Assembly (NCBI RefSeq): GCF_002234675.1
Contig: NC_019867.2
Span: 1,382,001 to 1,446,000, forward strand
Direction: 5' to 3'
Length of the DNA stretch: 64,000 nt
Source of the DNA: Oryzias latipes
Taxonomy: Eukaryota > Chordata > Actinopteri > Beloniformes > Adrianichthyidae
A program made the position numbers and the translations under genes. This document shows positions 39,334 through 51,320 of this stretch, one piece after another (the stretch's first letter is position 1; every line of letters starts with the position of its first letter). The notes beneath the pieces were generated by a model. It made no database searches, was not told the origin of the DNA, and worked only from the letters and a program-made list of their open reading frames with translations.

Positions 39334-40735
39334 GGGGGGTATTCCAGAAGGCGTTTAAACTCCCCTGACTTTAACCCTGAACTCTGGCTGAAATCCGCCT
39401 GAACTTGCTTACTCTGGGTATGTCGGTTCCAAAAGACCGGATATGAGTTAACGTAATTACGCTCCACTTGGTAACCCTGGGTTAATGCACGTGCACAGCA
39501 GATACATAAAGACATTCTCAATGGATCGCAGATTTCTGGAGTCACCATGGAAACACGTGGAGAAAAAAAGAGAGGCTATACTTCAGTGAGACGGAGTCTG
39601 AGATTTTAATGATGGCGTATGAAGATTATACGACCATCAAAAAAGTGACACGGCTGCATCATCAGCAAAAGAAAGAGTTTCTGCTTGGAGAAAAATAACG
39701 GACAAAGTAAACGCACGAGTTTCTGATCTTATTTCCAATTATATTATGATTCCAACTTAAATAAATTACTTCAATTGGTAACATGTAATTGAGTTGAATG
39801 TATTAATTTCTTTCGTCTATCCAACTCAATATTTCTTTACAACTCAAATTTACATATTTATCTAACTAAATGTAATATTACTCCAATTCAATTAAATGTT
39901 TTTCCATCTTAATTTATTGTACTTCATGAACTCTCATATGTCTAAGTTTGAGGCTCAGATATTCTAATTTTTATAACATTAAAATAAATCATACAGTATG
40001 AAGTTACAACACACATCATGCACTCAGGTATTGTTACTCTGACTTGAGTTCTAGCAACAGTGTGCAGCACTAGTGGTGTTATATAAACTCATCATCTTCT
40101 CCCTCCCTCTCACTCATGGTGCAGAAAAAAATTAAACATAACAGGACAAAATAACTACAAAACACAGTAAAACAGCTAAACAACTAAATTGGTCAAAAAG
40201 CCACATTTAAACCCAAATCCGTCCAAACAGGCAAAGGGAATGGTATCCCACAATTCCTTGCGCTGCCGATCCAACAGCAGCACCGAAGTTAAATCTACTT
40301 AATTTAATTAATTTGAATGAAAGTAAAATAACTGTCTGATAACTACGTGTTATTTTTAAGTTGACTGAACTAAAAAATTGATTTATCTTAACTGAAGCAA
40401 ATAATTAAGTTAGATCAAAGTAAAAAGTTTTTCTTTCCAACATCCATATGTGGTCTTATCACCCTCTCATGGTGGAAAAAGTATTATCTGAGCTTCTTCA
40501 TCCACTAAATCATCTTCAAATGGACACGCCATGCTGCTTCACCTCTCTGAAAACAAACTAACCTTCAACTAAACCTGCTCCAGACCAGGTTATGTTCAGA
40601 GCATGAGTTGCTATGGCAACTTGACATACCCTGAAACATACCTCCATCTCTGGAACAGAAATCTGAGGTTATCAACTTCCTTAGCCTCAAATTTACCGTG
40701 GGAGCTAGCATAACCTGCTGTCTGGAATACCCCCC
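39334..40735 (+). mobile_element. Decayed PIF/Harbinger-like element
   Basis: Terminal inverted repeats share GGGGGGTATTCCAGA at both ends (39334 and, inverted, at 40735). Inside, near 39547-39715, a broken Myb/SANT-like frame is readable: METRGEKKRGYT, then after a frameshift ETESEILMMAYEDYTTI, then DTAASSAKERVSAWRKITDK. This resembles the accessory DNA-binding protein of Harbinger elements. No transposase is visible. The middle (about 39745-40430) looks like a second, nested AT-rich repeat. No clear target duplication. Confidence 0.6.
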
Positions 40736-40949
40736 ATGCCTACACAATTCACAGAGGAAAACAACCAAAATAAATAAAAGTTTCAATGTTTTTTCTCCGT
40801 TTTACCCGCCACATTACTGATCGCGTGATCAGGAGGCGGTGCCAGTTAATCTTTAGAACGTCAATCTCTTTCTTTTAAAAATGTGGTCGTTTTTCATTGA
40901 ATTTGTGGATTTATTCCGACTATTTTGTAAAAATGTTTTCTAAATGAAG

Positions 40950-41222
40950 CCATGTTTTCTCTTTTTCAGCCCCTCCCATGGCTCCTCCTCCTCCTCGTCC
41001 CAAAGATTGTTTATTTTTTTCAAACTTTGAAATCGTCCAATCAGAGAGGGCCGTCGGTTTCCTCCCGGCACTTTCAAACCCCAAACCCGGATGTTCGTAT
41101 GTTGGATCGGTTGTGAAAGGAGTTGATCGTTAACGTTAAACAGCGCCGCCGCCTCTGGCCGCCTTTACCGTGAGATACTTTTCTGTGGATGATCGTTGAG
41201 GAGAAGGCTGAATTTAACCAAG
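40950..41222 (+). promoter_or_regulatory. ckap2l: ckap2l promoter with CCAAT and CHR-like motifs
   Basis: Upstream of the ATG at 41223 there is a TTTGAA (CHR core) at 41026-41031, a CCAAT box at 41037-41041 (CCAATCAGAG), and an inverse CHR core TTCAAA at 41073-41078. CHR plus CCAAT is the usual layout of genes peaking in G2/M, which fits a mitotic spindle protein. Function is inferred. Confidence 0.55.
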
Positions 41223-41262
41223 ATGGAGGCGGAAGAACCCGTCGCCGAACTTTCTAGAAAAG
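41223..41262 (+). CDS. ckap2l: ckap2l exon 1 (coding part)
   Basis: The ATG lies in the context AAGATGG and reads MEAEEPVAELSRK, ending at GTTAGC in phase 1. The upstream DNA is GC-rich with promoter motifs. Confidence 0.8.
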
Positions 41263-44200
41263 GTTAGCGAGTCTTCGGCTAAAGCTAGCTAGGTGCTAAC
41301 AACAGCAAAAACGCTGGGGCTAATTCACGTTAAACGGAAATGTGCGTTATTATAACGATGATATCTGCCGATGTTAACCGCCTTGATTGTTAAGTTTTTA
41401 AAGTTAATAAACAGAAAAATAAACATGAATAAATGGATTCAATGATTCGTAACGGCGCTCTAGAGGCGTCTTACTTAGGCAAGATAAATAAGTGGAGTAG
41501 AGTTATTAAGCTCAAACTACTTTTAGATCATTAATCAGTCTTAGTAAAATAAGTAAAATAAAATAAAACTTATTCATTTTCTAGTTTGAAATAAATTGAT
41601 TTATAATCATATAGTATTTCTTTTTTGGATCATCCTGAGGACGGAAAAATCATAAATTATCTTCAGGATATATTGAGGATATATTCAGGATAAATTATCT
41701 TCAGGACATATTGAGCGAGTAATGTCGTTTTTTTCATGTCATATTTATCAGCATGAAGCTTCTGTGGCTGAAACTCTGTCCTACAGATTACAGCAAAGGA
41801 AATGAACTGTAACTGTTCTAAGTTGGGAATTCTAAAGTAAAAGCATCAATGAAATGTGTCATTGATGCATCAGCTTCTGCCTGCAGGCTCCTCTGCTCTG
41901 CTGCAGCTTTGTTCTAATCTGATGAAATGTTCTCATCTTCAGAGCAAAACTAGGTTGAAGTGATGCCTTCAGCTTCATTGGCCTGTTGCCACGGTGATGT
42001 TTAAATCTCTGCTGATGATGTGTCTGTGTGTGATAAAGTCCGACTCGTCCCAGTCAGAGTAGATCAAACATGGATGTTGTTGGTGTTTTCCAGCCACAGT
42101 TTGTCAGCAAGATGCGGTTAAAAAATAAACTCCTGGTTGCTTAAAGACCCACTGATGAACATTTCTTTTGCATGTTTTTGAGACATTTGACTCATGATGG
42201 AGGACATTTATCAGGAAAACTATGAAAACAACTGTTTCTCAGTATTTCTTTATTTAAATCATTGTGAATCAGGAGTAGATGAAAGCGCAGTTAGTAAACA
42301 ATCGTATTTGTGACTAAAGCAAGCCACAAACTCCCGGCTCCGCCCCTTTTCTGATCACCCACCTGCAGACCAACAGATCCATGAACGTCTCTGTTTTCCT
42401 CTTCTGAGCTGGAATCTGGATCAGAACTGGACGGATGGATCACCAGGACATTACTCTGCATTTCTGTTACAACAGCGACTAGTTAGTGCGAGAAAGTGTA
42501 AACAAAGGAATGATGGGAAATCAGTGCAGGCGTACTCCGTGCCAACGGTCCCAACCATAACTCTGAGGTGCATGAACTCCTGCCGCTCTGCAGAAACTAT
42601 GTCTTAGAAAACAACACTGGATTTTGGCTAAAAGACCACTGGGAACAGTCTGAATATAGATCAGAAGATGATCAGAGTGGGGCTTTAAACCTGATTACTC
42701 TCAATCTGAGTCAATATTCCAAACTTTTATTCTGAAAAACAACTTCCAAACCAAACGGTGTTCATTTATTTTACCAGTCCTTTACCAGACCACCTCATTA
42801 TCACAGCATGTGCACAGTCGTCCAACATCAGTGGACCTCTAGAGCCTCTGTCCTGCTGTGTCAGTGCTGTTCCACTAGGGGGCAGCAGTTCCCCTGCCTC
42901 ATCACACACAGCTGAATCAGCTGACAGACTCAGTTTCCCGGCAGAAGGAAAAGTTTCCAGATCCGGCCTTCCTTTGGATTAAATAATTAATAATCAAAAC
43001 TCCAGAAGATTGTTGTTGGATCTATAGACCTTCTGTGACTTTCCTGTGAATTTTAGAATCAGAAAAAGATGTTAACGGTCGATATCTTCCCTTTCAGGTT
43101 TCTGAAGCAGGGCATTTTTCCCTAAACAACAACAACTCTGCATGGAATAAAAGCTTTGTAATATTTCTGAAAACAAACACTGAATTTGAGTTTCTGTTGT
43201 GATGAAGCAACATTTTATCAGCAGATTTACTTTTGTGTTTCAGAGTTGCGTAAACTAAAGCTGATGGAATATTTGGCTGCGAAGGGAAAGCGGAGACCCC
43301 CCGAGGCCAAGTATGCATGCGTTTGGGAAGTGATGTTGGAGGTGAACTGGTTTTGTGACTGATTTAGCCGGCGTTTGTTTTCCCAGGGCACACCTCCAGC
43401 AGCAGAAGCCGGCTTCAACGCATCCACCCAAGGTAGGGTGTGAGTGGGACTGAGGACCGTTACTGAGGTGGTGACCCGGCTTCATTCACGGACTCAGAAC
43501 AACAATTCACACATTTAACTGTGATATTATATTTGAATGGTGGCTATATGTTTGTTTTTTACTGAATATATTAAATAAGGATAAAATTTTTTTAATCAAC
43601 ATCGCTTATATCTTTATTTAAAACAGGAGAATCAACAAAACAAATAAAAACACAAAGATTTACAAAGAAAGAAATTATTTTTATCACTCTAAAGTTTTTC
43701 CATCAACTTCCTGGTTAACTCCAGTGGGAAACAAAACATATTATCTCTGTTATTTTGGATAATTTAACATCAAATCCTGAAAATATTCTCCACAGTTTCC
43801 CATCCTCAAAGTTTAGCCGACTACAGTTCCAGCAGATCGATTTGTTATATTTTTTCGTTCAAATTGTCGACTATATTTCAAACCAAATGTTTTTTCAGAA
43901 CTTATTTTGGCAAACTGATCTTTCCGTCTCTTTTCTTTTTTTTTATCTATGAAAAACACACTCGAGACTTTTACTTTGAAAATCCGCGTCTTCATCGACA
44001 ATTTAATTTTGAAGGTTTCTACTATTCTCTACCATATTTCTAAAGAAATATTTGTACTCTGTTTTTCTGGAACAGAATATCTGAGTACTGTATTCAGATA
44101 CCTGTTACATATACTGATCTGAGCTTCACACGCGATCAGTTTGACGTCTGGAGGTGGATGTTTGCTTCAGCAGGACTTTCCTTCCACTTGTTGTTAGGAT

Positions 44201-47200
44201 GACTGTGGAGTTCATCAAAGTCCTGAATCTTTAACTAAATATGGATTTCCTAAAATCCATCAAGACATCTCGAAGTCGGAATGCTTTATTGTTTAGGTTG
44301 AAGAGATTTGGGCGACTTTATTCTTGTGTTTCTACTGTTTATGATCAGTTTGGAGGAACTTCTGTGGTTTGGATCACTGCTTTTGTTTCCTCAGGTTGTT
44401 GTGGGAAAAGAAAACAAAGTTCCAGCTGCCGGAATCAAGCCTGTGGCGCCGAAAACATGGACCACTCAGTCCAGTCAAAACCCCCCCAGAAAGAGCACGC
44501 TGATCGACCTGCAGCCTGCCGGCCGCGCTGCCGCTCCCCCCAACAAACGGACCTCTGTTCTCACCCGGACGTACACGGTGGTGTCGTCCAAGGTCGGCGC
44601 CGCTGCAGGCGGGTCGATCAGAACGCAGACAGGCGGGAAAAAAGCCACAAATCTGGCGCCATCCTCCTCCAAATCCAGCCTGTGTTCAGTGGCTGCAGCC
44701 CCATCGTGTCCCAGCGCGAGGATGAGCGTGGGCCCATGTGTCAAAACCAGAACCGGACTCATTCCTGCTGTGCTGCAACCAAAGAGCACCAACCCGAACC
44801 CAACGCCCGTCTACGCAAAAGCGCCTAAAACGGCGATGCGATCCACCGCTGTGCTGCCCCGTTCCGTTTCCCATAAATCTGCTGCCTCTTTCCCTCCAAC
44901 TGTGCAGAACGGCATCAAGTCCAGCGTTAAAGCAGTCCTGCTCAAAAGCACTCCGGCAGCCTGTAAAAGCAGACTGACGGGAACGTCCTCATCCTCCACC
45001 AACAAACCTGAACTGTTGAAGCCCAAAGGCGTACCTGCCACCAAAAGACCCCCAAACCCACCCACAAAGGCGAGACCTGCAGCCAAAGAAGAGAGAAGGA
45101 ACCCACCAGACAAGGTCGCTCCCCAAACATCCTCAAAGAGCAGCAGGTTCTCGTCCAGACCTGAACCAGTAAGAACCAGTAAAGACAGGAATCCAACCAA
45201 AACTCCCACACAAGCTCGCAGCAAACACGCCGGGGCTTCTGGGATTTCACAGACCGCTCCACAGCCCTCCAGGAACATCACCTTCACAGGCCGAGCAGAC
45301 GGCAAGATGCCAAAGGTCACGGTCAAGGCCGGCCCCCAGACTGAGGGAAAGAAGCCCAGCACTGCTCAGGAGGAACGACTGTAAGTACAGCTCCTGTCAG
45401 GAGTGAAGTCATCACGTATGCAGATGACTCTCTGCTTGGTTCATCAGAGATGTGTTGAGGGAAAAGCGTGTCAAAGCACCGGTACCGAGCCGCAAAGAGA
45501 TATTATTTTTACTTATCTGATGCTGAACGAAGTTTTTCTCCTTAAAAGCTCCAGATTCTCGCCGCCACGCCAACTATCGTGGCGCCTGTGAGGTCGCTCG
45601 CCACGCTCACGTGTCCTAAATAGCTTTGATGTGTTCTTAAAGCTGCCGCTTGATCGAATTCCCCAAACAACTGCAACCAGCTCTACAATGTCAGAAGATG
45701 TTGCTAATAAAGTCGCATACTCTGGATTTATGTTATTTATTATAATTTTCATCATTAGTTTGTATTTTTATTCAGCTTTAAGTGACGGATGAAGCTGAAC
45801 TTTGCATCCACTTTCAGCCGTTTAGGGAAAATCTACGTCGATTTGAAATCTAGAGACCAAAGAAAGTTTGAACGGATGTTTAACCATGAATGAAGATTCA
45901 ATGAAAGGAATTTTCTTACAGCAAAGTTTAAAAACAGATCAAAGAAAAAAAATGACTGATGAATTTTTCCCAAATGCAAATTGACTTTTACAAATCAACT
46001 TTGTTTTATTGAACCTTCATCTTCTATAAAACAGATAGACTTTTTAAAACGATCTTTTTGGACTAGACTTCGTTGGAATGTGTTTTCCAGAACCAGAACC
46101 GTAGAGGATCGGATGGTAAAGGCCGGTCCGGGAAAATATCACCGATATGAAAGCGGTCAGGGGCGGGGGCGGGGCCTCTGCTGTAGACATACATCGATCT
46201 ATTCCTTTGGATGTGTACGTTAAACCATCACAACATTTTTGACCCCACGCCGCTGACGGAGAGCTGGACTGGCGTTTCAGACAGGAAGTACCTGCTGGCT
46301 CCAAGAAACCAAAGTCCCGTAGATTCTGTCCATCCATTGGCGTGAAGCCGTCTGCCGCTCTGGTCCAGAAATGACCTTTTTTCCGTCTGCAGGCGGAAGC
46401 TGCAGGAATGGCGGGAGGCGAAGGGGATTTCCTACAAGCGTCCCCCGATGCAGGTGAAGACTCCGGCGAGGCGGCCGCCGCCCACGCCGCCGCTGTTCTG
46501 GCCGTCCATGCAGGCTGAAGACGAGGCGCACTCCCTGATCTGCGCCGTGGACCAGTCCCTGGCGGACTGCATCAAGCTGCTGGCGGAGGTGAGAACCGCT
46601 CAGAGGCGTCTGTTGAGTGAAGTCACCTGCCCCCGCCTGACTGTGCCGCCTCCTCAGGGCTGCCCCGCTGACCAGGTGAGGGGCGTGCTCTCCCGCCTGC
46701 CTCCCGTCTCTCAGAAATTTGCCAAGTACTGGATCTGCCGGGCCCGGCTGATGGAACAGGAGGGGAACCCGGACGTCCTGCCGCTGTTCCAGGAGGCGGT
46801 GCGCGTCGTTCTGGAGGTGAGGAGCTTCGTGGGGGCGGGGCTTTGAACCAGCAACCCTAAAAAGAAAAATGTTCTTCTGGGATTAACGGATCTGGATTCT
46901 GTTCATCCGGCTTGACAAAAACCAAAGGAGAGACGATCAGTTTGAGTTTGATCCCTATTTTAATCATAGGGTCATTTCAGGATCGTCACGGAAAGACGGG
47001 CCGTGCTCGCCTAGAATCACTAACAAACACGCCATCCCATAATTCAAGGCAATTTTTCCAAACTAATCAGAGCTGTGATCCGTGCAGCATAGAAGGTCCC
47101 ATCTTCCCGCTCTTTCTGCAGCCCGTGGACGAGCTGAGGACCGTGGTGTTCGACATCCTGAAGAAGAAGGACGAGCTGCGAGGTAAGAGCAGACCGGCTC

Positions 47201-48875
47201 AGGGGAACCCAGATGGTTTCTGGGAAAAGGGTTGATCAGAGGTTCTGCAGGTTTAAAGCTGGTTCCCTTTAACAGAACCGGAACCAGCAGCATTCCTCCT
47301 TCATGTTGGGACCTTCAGCTCATCTGTTCTGATGGTTTTAGATTTTCTGTTGTTTCTGCGTCTGAAACCCACGAAGAACAATCGTTTCTGCCCCAAATGG
47401 AAGAACCGCTTTCCTGGAATCCATCAGTTCTTTGGGATGATTCTGGAGAGAGGCGGCGTTCGAATCGACCTGTTCATCTCATCTTTTCTTCCATTCCATT
47501 CCAGGCTTTTAGCAGAACCTGAATGACTGTTAGTACTGCAGAACACAGAGTTCCTCCATCTGTTTACTTTTCTTCTCTTCTTTCTTAAATGATTTGCACT
47601 TTGGGACTTTGGAGGATTGTAGGCTCCAAAGGTCAGGGTCAGCCACCTCCAGGTCACTGACAGGTTTGAGACTCGTTGCCGTTTCTGTGTCTCGGCTGTG
47701 CCGGCGACTCCAGACGGAGAGCTTTGATCTAAATCCTCCTCCAGGGTCCTGTACCATCACACTCCCACCACCATGCCCAGCTCAGATTTCAGCAGGCCTG
47801 TAGTTCAGCCTGGATAATCAGTTTCCCAAATTTACCTGATAGAAGGCGAAACCAAATCCTTTAGAACAATAGAAGTAATGATGATATTTGGCTCAAATAC
47901 GTATTCATTCATGAGTTTAAATGAACCAAAACAACAATTTATTCCATTTCTGAAAGCCAGCGTCTGAATTCAGTTCACTGCACATTTGGTCACATGACCT
48001 GTGGATCTGAGGCTGTCTAACATGCTGTCTTAACCAGTGCTGGAGGAAGAGGAGGAAGAGGAGGCGGAGTCTGGTCCCACAGCAGCGGAGCCTCTGGAGA
48101 ACCACCACAACCCCACGGTGACGCCAAAACCCGTCCGGGCGCTCATCAACGAGGAGCAGGGGGGCTCGTCCGTGGTCAAGTACAAGATCACCGCCACTCC
48201 GGGGTACGTATGGATTCATCCACGCCGGCCCCGCCTCCAACGGTCCAAACCTCTGATTGACAGATTTGGTGTAGCCCGCTTTTCAAGGTGTAGGGGTGTG
48301 GCCTTTCAACAAGCTCACTCCTGATTAGTGAGAGTGGTTGCCATAGAAACGGTAACTCGAACCAAACGCTGCTTACCGACGTCATGTGGCTTCACCATAA
48401 CGGCGTCTGTATCACCAGAAATGGCGACCAAATCTACTCCGCCCCCTTCCGCAGCGATGTTCAGATTTTTACCCCTTTTTTAAGAAATCCTGAAGGTTTT
48501 GTGTGAAATCCTGTTTTTTCTCTCTGGGAGGAAATTCAACCGCAGCCGAATTATGATCTCTTTGTCGTCTCCGCCCCCAGGGGCCCCCCCAGCCAGCGCC
48601 GGGAGTCGGTGAAGGTCAACGGGCAGGAGGTCCGCTTCTTCACGCCGGTGCGGCGGTCGGTGAGAATCGAGCGCGCATCGCTGCAGCATCCGGCCGCCCT
48701 CCACGACCACGACCTCTGCGTCACCTCCTACCGCCATCTGATGTCCGAGGAGGACGCCGCCGAGGGAGAGAGCCCCCCCGCCACCCCCGTGTACATCTAC
48801 AGAGAGAACGAGGCGCTGAAGGACAAAGTCTTCATCCAGCTGATCTGTGACGAAGACCCCGAGCCGCGTCTGTAG
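41223..48875 (+). CDS. ckap2l: ckap2l, cytoskeleton-associated protein 2-like (spliced CDS)
   Basis: A mitotic spindle and microtubule-associated protein of the CKAP2 family. Nine coding exons (41223-41262, 43244-43310, 43387-43432, 44395-45380, 46393-46588, 46658-46816, 47122-47182, 48038-48203, 48581-48875) join in frame to 671 aa. The N-terminal motif LMEYLAAKGK matches CKAP2L. A KEN box (K56-E57-N58) opens the fourth exon; human CKAP2L is known to be degraded by APC/C through a KEN box. The middle is basic, Ser/Thr/Pro-rich and low complexity, as in microtubule-binding regions. The C-terminal CKAP2 domain has KLQEWREAKGISYKRPPM, KFAKYWICRARLMEQEGNPD and FFTPVRRSVRIERAS. Position next to il1b agrees with human IL1A-CKAP2L. 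All nine exons are intact. Confidence 0.93.
42141..42688 (-). repeat. Interspersed repeat family R1, copy 6 (reverse, both ends)
   Basis: A near-complete copy within ckap2l intron 1. One end is TTAAAGACCCACT and the other, inverted, TTAAAGCCCCACT, which defines short terminal inverted repeats. Both ends carry TTAA. Internal matches include CAGATCCATGAACGTCTCTG and CTCCTGCCGCTCTGCAGAAA. Confidence 0.7.
43244..43310 (+). CDS. ckap2l: ckap2l exon 2
   Basis: The acceptor is GTTTCAG and the donor GTATGC. Reads ELRKLKLMEYLAAKGKRRPP then EA, the conserved N-terminal motif of CKAP2L. Exit phase 2. Confidence 0.88.
43387..43432 (+). CDS. ckap2l: ckap2l exon 3
   Basis: The acceptor is TTCCCAG and the donor GTAGGG. 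The 46-base exon reads KAHLQQQKPASTHPPK. Phase 0 out. Confidence 0.75.
44395..45380 (+). CDS. ckap2l: ckap2l exon 4 (large, basic low-complexity)
   Basis: The acceptor is TTCCTCAG and the donor GTAAGT. Begins VVVGKENKVPAAG (KEN box). It encodes about 328 residues rich in Ser, Thr, Pro, Lys and Arg, with phrases such as KSSRFSSRPEPVRTSKDR. Exit phase 2. A longer open frame reads upstream of the acceptor but is intronic. Confidence 0.9.
46393..46588 (+). CDS. ckap2l: ckap2l exon 5
   Basis: The acceptor is TCTGCAG and the donor GTGAGA. Reads RKLQEWREAKGISYKRPPMQ through AVDQSLADCIKLLAE, the start of the CKAP2 C-terminal domain. Confidence 0.9.
46658..46816 (+). CDS. ckap2l: ckap2l exon 6
   Basis: The acceptor is CCTCCTCAG and the donor GTGAGG. 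Reads GCPADQVRGVLSRLPPVSQK then FAKYWICRARLMEQEGNPDV, aligning to the conserved (K)FAK(Y/F)WICKAKL segment. It is separated from exon 5 by a 69-bp intron that is in frame and lacks stops. Confidence 0.9.
47122..47182 (+). CDS. ckap2l: ckap2l exon 7
   Basis: The acceptor is TTCTGCAG and the donor GTAAGA. Reads PVDELRTVVFDILKKKDELR, conserved in CKAP2L. Confidence 0.9.
48038..48203 (+). CDS. ckap2l: ckap2l exon 8
   Basis: The acceptor is TTAACCAG and the donor GTACGT. Starts with an acidic run (VLEEEEEEEAESG), then VRALINEEQGGSSVVKYKIT. Exit phase 2. Confidence 0.88.
48581..48875 (+). CDS. ckap2l: ckap2l exon 9 with stop
   Basis: The acceptor is CGCCCCCAG. Contains VNGQEVRFFTPVRRSVRIER, the most conserved CKAP2/CKAP2L motif, then LHDHDLCVTSYRHLM and YIYRENEALKDKVF, ending with TAG at 48873-48875. 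Confidence 0.92.
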
Positions 48876-49899
48876 ACGCAAACGGTCCGACCTCTGGATC
48901 TGCAGAAGGAAACAGGAAGTTCTGCTTCTGTGACTTCCTGTAGTCAGGACATACGTTTCTGTTTTTAGTTTAGATTCGTCGCTGAAGTGAGTTTTCAAGA
49001 CCAGAAGGTTCCAAACCGCCGGAACCATTCTGTCATGACGGAGCGCCAGGATCTCCAGACCCGGACCTCTCTGATGAGCCGGCGGCTTTCATTCACGCCT
49101 GACCGCGACTCGGTCATGTGACCCAACCGTCCCCCGAAGAGGATCCGGTGATTCGTGAAGGAAGGATTCTCCGGGAGCTTTGCCTCTTCGCCAACAGAAG
49201 GTTCTGACCAGAAGGTCGGACCAGAACCACGACGTTCCCCGCCAGCCCTCAGAGGAAAGGGGACGACCACACCCCCGTCAGCAGGAGGGCCTGAAAACCC
49301 AACAGAACCAAAGCAGCAGAATTATTCAGCCCTTTGTTCCTCACCTGGGAACGTTGGGCAGATGGCTCCTCCCCCTTCACCTGGCTGCTGCACACGGATC
49401 GCCTCTTTGGGCCCCCCAGCTCCAGGAGCAGAACCTGCAGCGACACAAAAATGTTCAGAAAAAACACGAAATTCATGTTTATTAAACCTCAAACTTTATT
49501 GATTTGCTCCTTTCATTCTGGTTAAAAAGACAAAACACTGAACATAAAAGCAGATAAAATATGAAAATGATTTAAAACTGAAAACACAGGACAATCACAC
49601 ACAGATGGGACCCCTCCCTCACCAGATTCCTCCCTCCACCCACCCTCATTCCCCCAGTAGAGCCCTGAACAAAAACAAAGAACTGCAGCATAAAGAAGTT
49701 CTGGCTCGGTTCTGCTGTGAGGAAACGGTACCGTGGGGATCCATTCATTCCAAGGCCCAGCCGGACCACAGGGCGCATTACCACAGAGCAACAACAATAT
49801 TCAAAATAATCTAGGATATATCAATGTTAGGAATTCCAAAAATAAATAAAATGATATAATAATAAAGAGGTAAAAATCATAATAATAGTCCTTATACAA

Positions 49900-50480
49900 T
49901 AAAAAAAATGAATTGAGTAGAGAAAATAGATAAATCAATAACTAGATAATGAGTGAAATAATGAAGCATTTACCAAAGTCGTGTAAAAGCCAGACTATGA
50001 AGCTTCTTCCTCAAACCTCTACAGTCTCTGCAGCCCTGAGGTTCTCCAGCAGACCGTTCCACAGGCGAGAACCGTGATGAACCGTGTGTTTTGGTCCTCA
50101 CCCTAGGAACCACCAAGAGGCCCGTGTCAGAGGACCTCAGGGTCCACGGGGGCTCATACTTCAAAAGAATATCATTTAAATACGAAGGCCCAACACCATA
50201 AAAACACTTATAAACCACTAAAAGAATTTTAAAGTCAATCCTGAAACGCACAGGGAGCCAATGCAGCCATTTTCAACCCGGTGTCATGTTCCTCTGGTCC
50301 TCGTCAGAACTGGTGCCGCTGAGTTCTACAATGGTTGCAGATTTGAAATAGACTTTTTGGTAAACCAGAGAGCAGAGCATTACAATAATCTAAACCACTA
50401 AAAATAAAAGCATCAAGCTGCAAGAGAGAGGAACGGCGGACTCTGGAAATGTATTTAGATGATAAAATCCTGATTCACGA
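49900..50480 (-). mobile_element. LINE ORF2 C-terminal relic
   Basis: The reverse strand reads RIDFKILLVVYKCFYGVGPS then YLNDILLKYEPPWTLRSSDT and GLLVVPRVRTKTHGSSRFS. This is the typical C-terminal end of Rex1/L2-type LINE ORF2 in fish. The frame is shifted after that and the region is not functional. Confidence 0.8.
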
Positions 50481-50558
50481 CGATTCTGATGTGAGGAATA
50501 AAACAAAATGAACAACCAGGTTTCTCACACACTGAGGTTTAATATTGAGAGTCTGAAT

Positions 50559-50579
50559 GGGGGGGGGGGGGGGGGGGGG
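50559..50579 (+). repeat. Poly-G tract, 21 bases
   Basis: Twenty-one consecutive G residues beside the LINE relic. Confidence 0.9.
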
Positions 50580-51320
50580 AGCACACCCGCCAACAGGAAG
50601 CAGAGCGCCACAAAAACCAACAACTCAGAGGAGAAGCCGAACCACTTTGATGAGAAACGGTTCTGGTTCTGACTAAAAACTGGATCTTTTTGGAAGAGAA
50701 ATGACATTTGGATTCATTTTAAATACATTTCTACAGTTTAGAAAAATGTGGACATAATTTGTCCTTTAAGCCAAAAAACACCAAATATTTATGTTACAAA
50801 AACCGAATTTACAGGAACATCTGAGTCAACTTTAAGGTTTGATTTGATTCATTATTTCCAGTTCATTTTTATTTAAGAGCCAAACGTTTAGATTTCAACA
50901 AACTTTCATCATAAAATGTTACATTAAAATAAAAACCGTTTTGGTTTGAAAAATATCATTTAAACCTGTTTTAAGGAAAAATCCCTTCATGAATTTAACA
51001 AATCTGCTCCTATAGAGAAAAGATCAACTTTTTATTTAACTACTTTAATGGTGAAAGAAGAAAACGTCACTAATGCAAAGCTGTTTGGTGTGAAATCCAG
51101 AATAATAAACTTGAGATCATTTCAGCTTTAAAGGTTTTTTTTCAGTCATTGAAGAAGAAAATGTCTTTTACTGTTAAACTTCATAAACACTTTTGTGTTC
51201 AGCTTCTGCTAACAAGTTAGAGAAACGGGAAAAAGTCCAAAAGAGATGAAAAGAAAAAGACGAGGGAAATAATGAATGTTGAATGTTTGCATCTTTACCT
51301 CCTAATTTGACTTAAAAAGC

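Noticed and set aside
44308..44394. Upstream extension of ckap2l exon 4 into a hydrophobic peptide
   Set aside because: A clear TTCCTCAG acceptor at 44394 with correct phase defines the exon; the upstream open frame is intronic.
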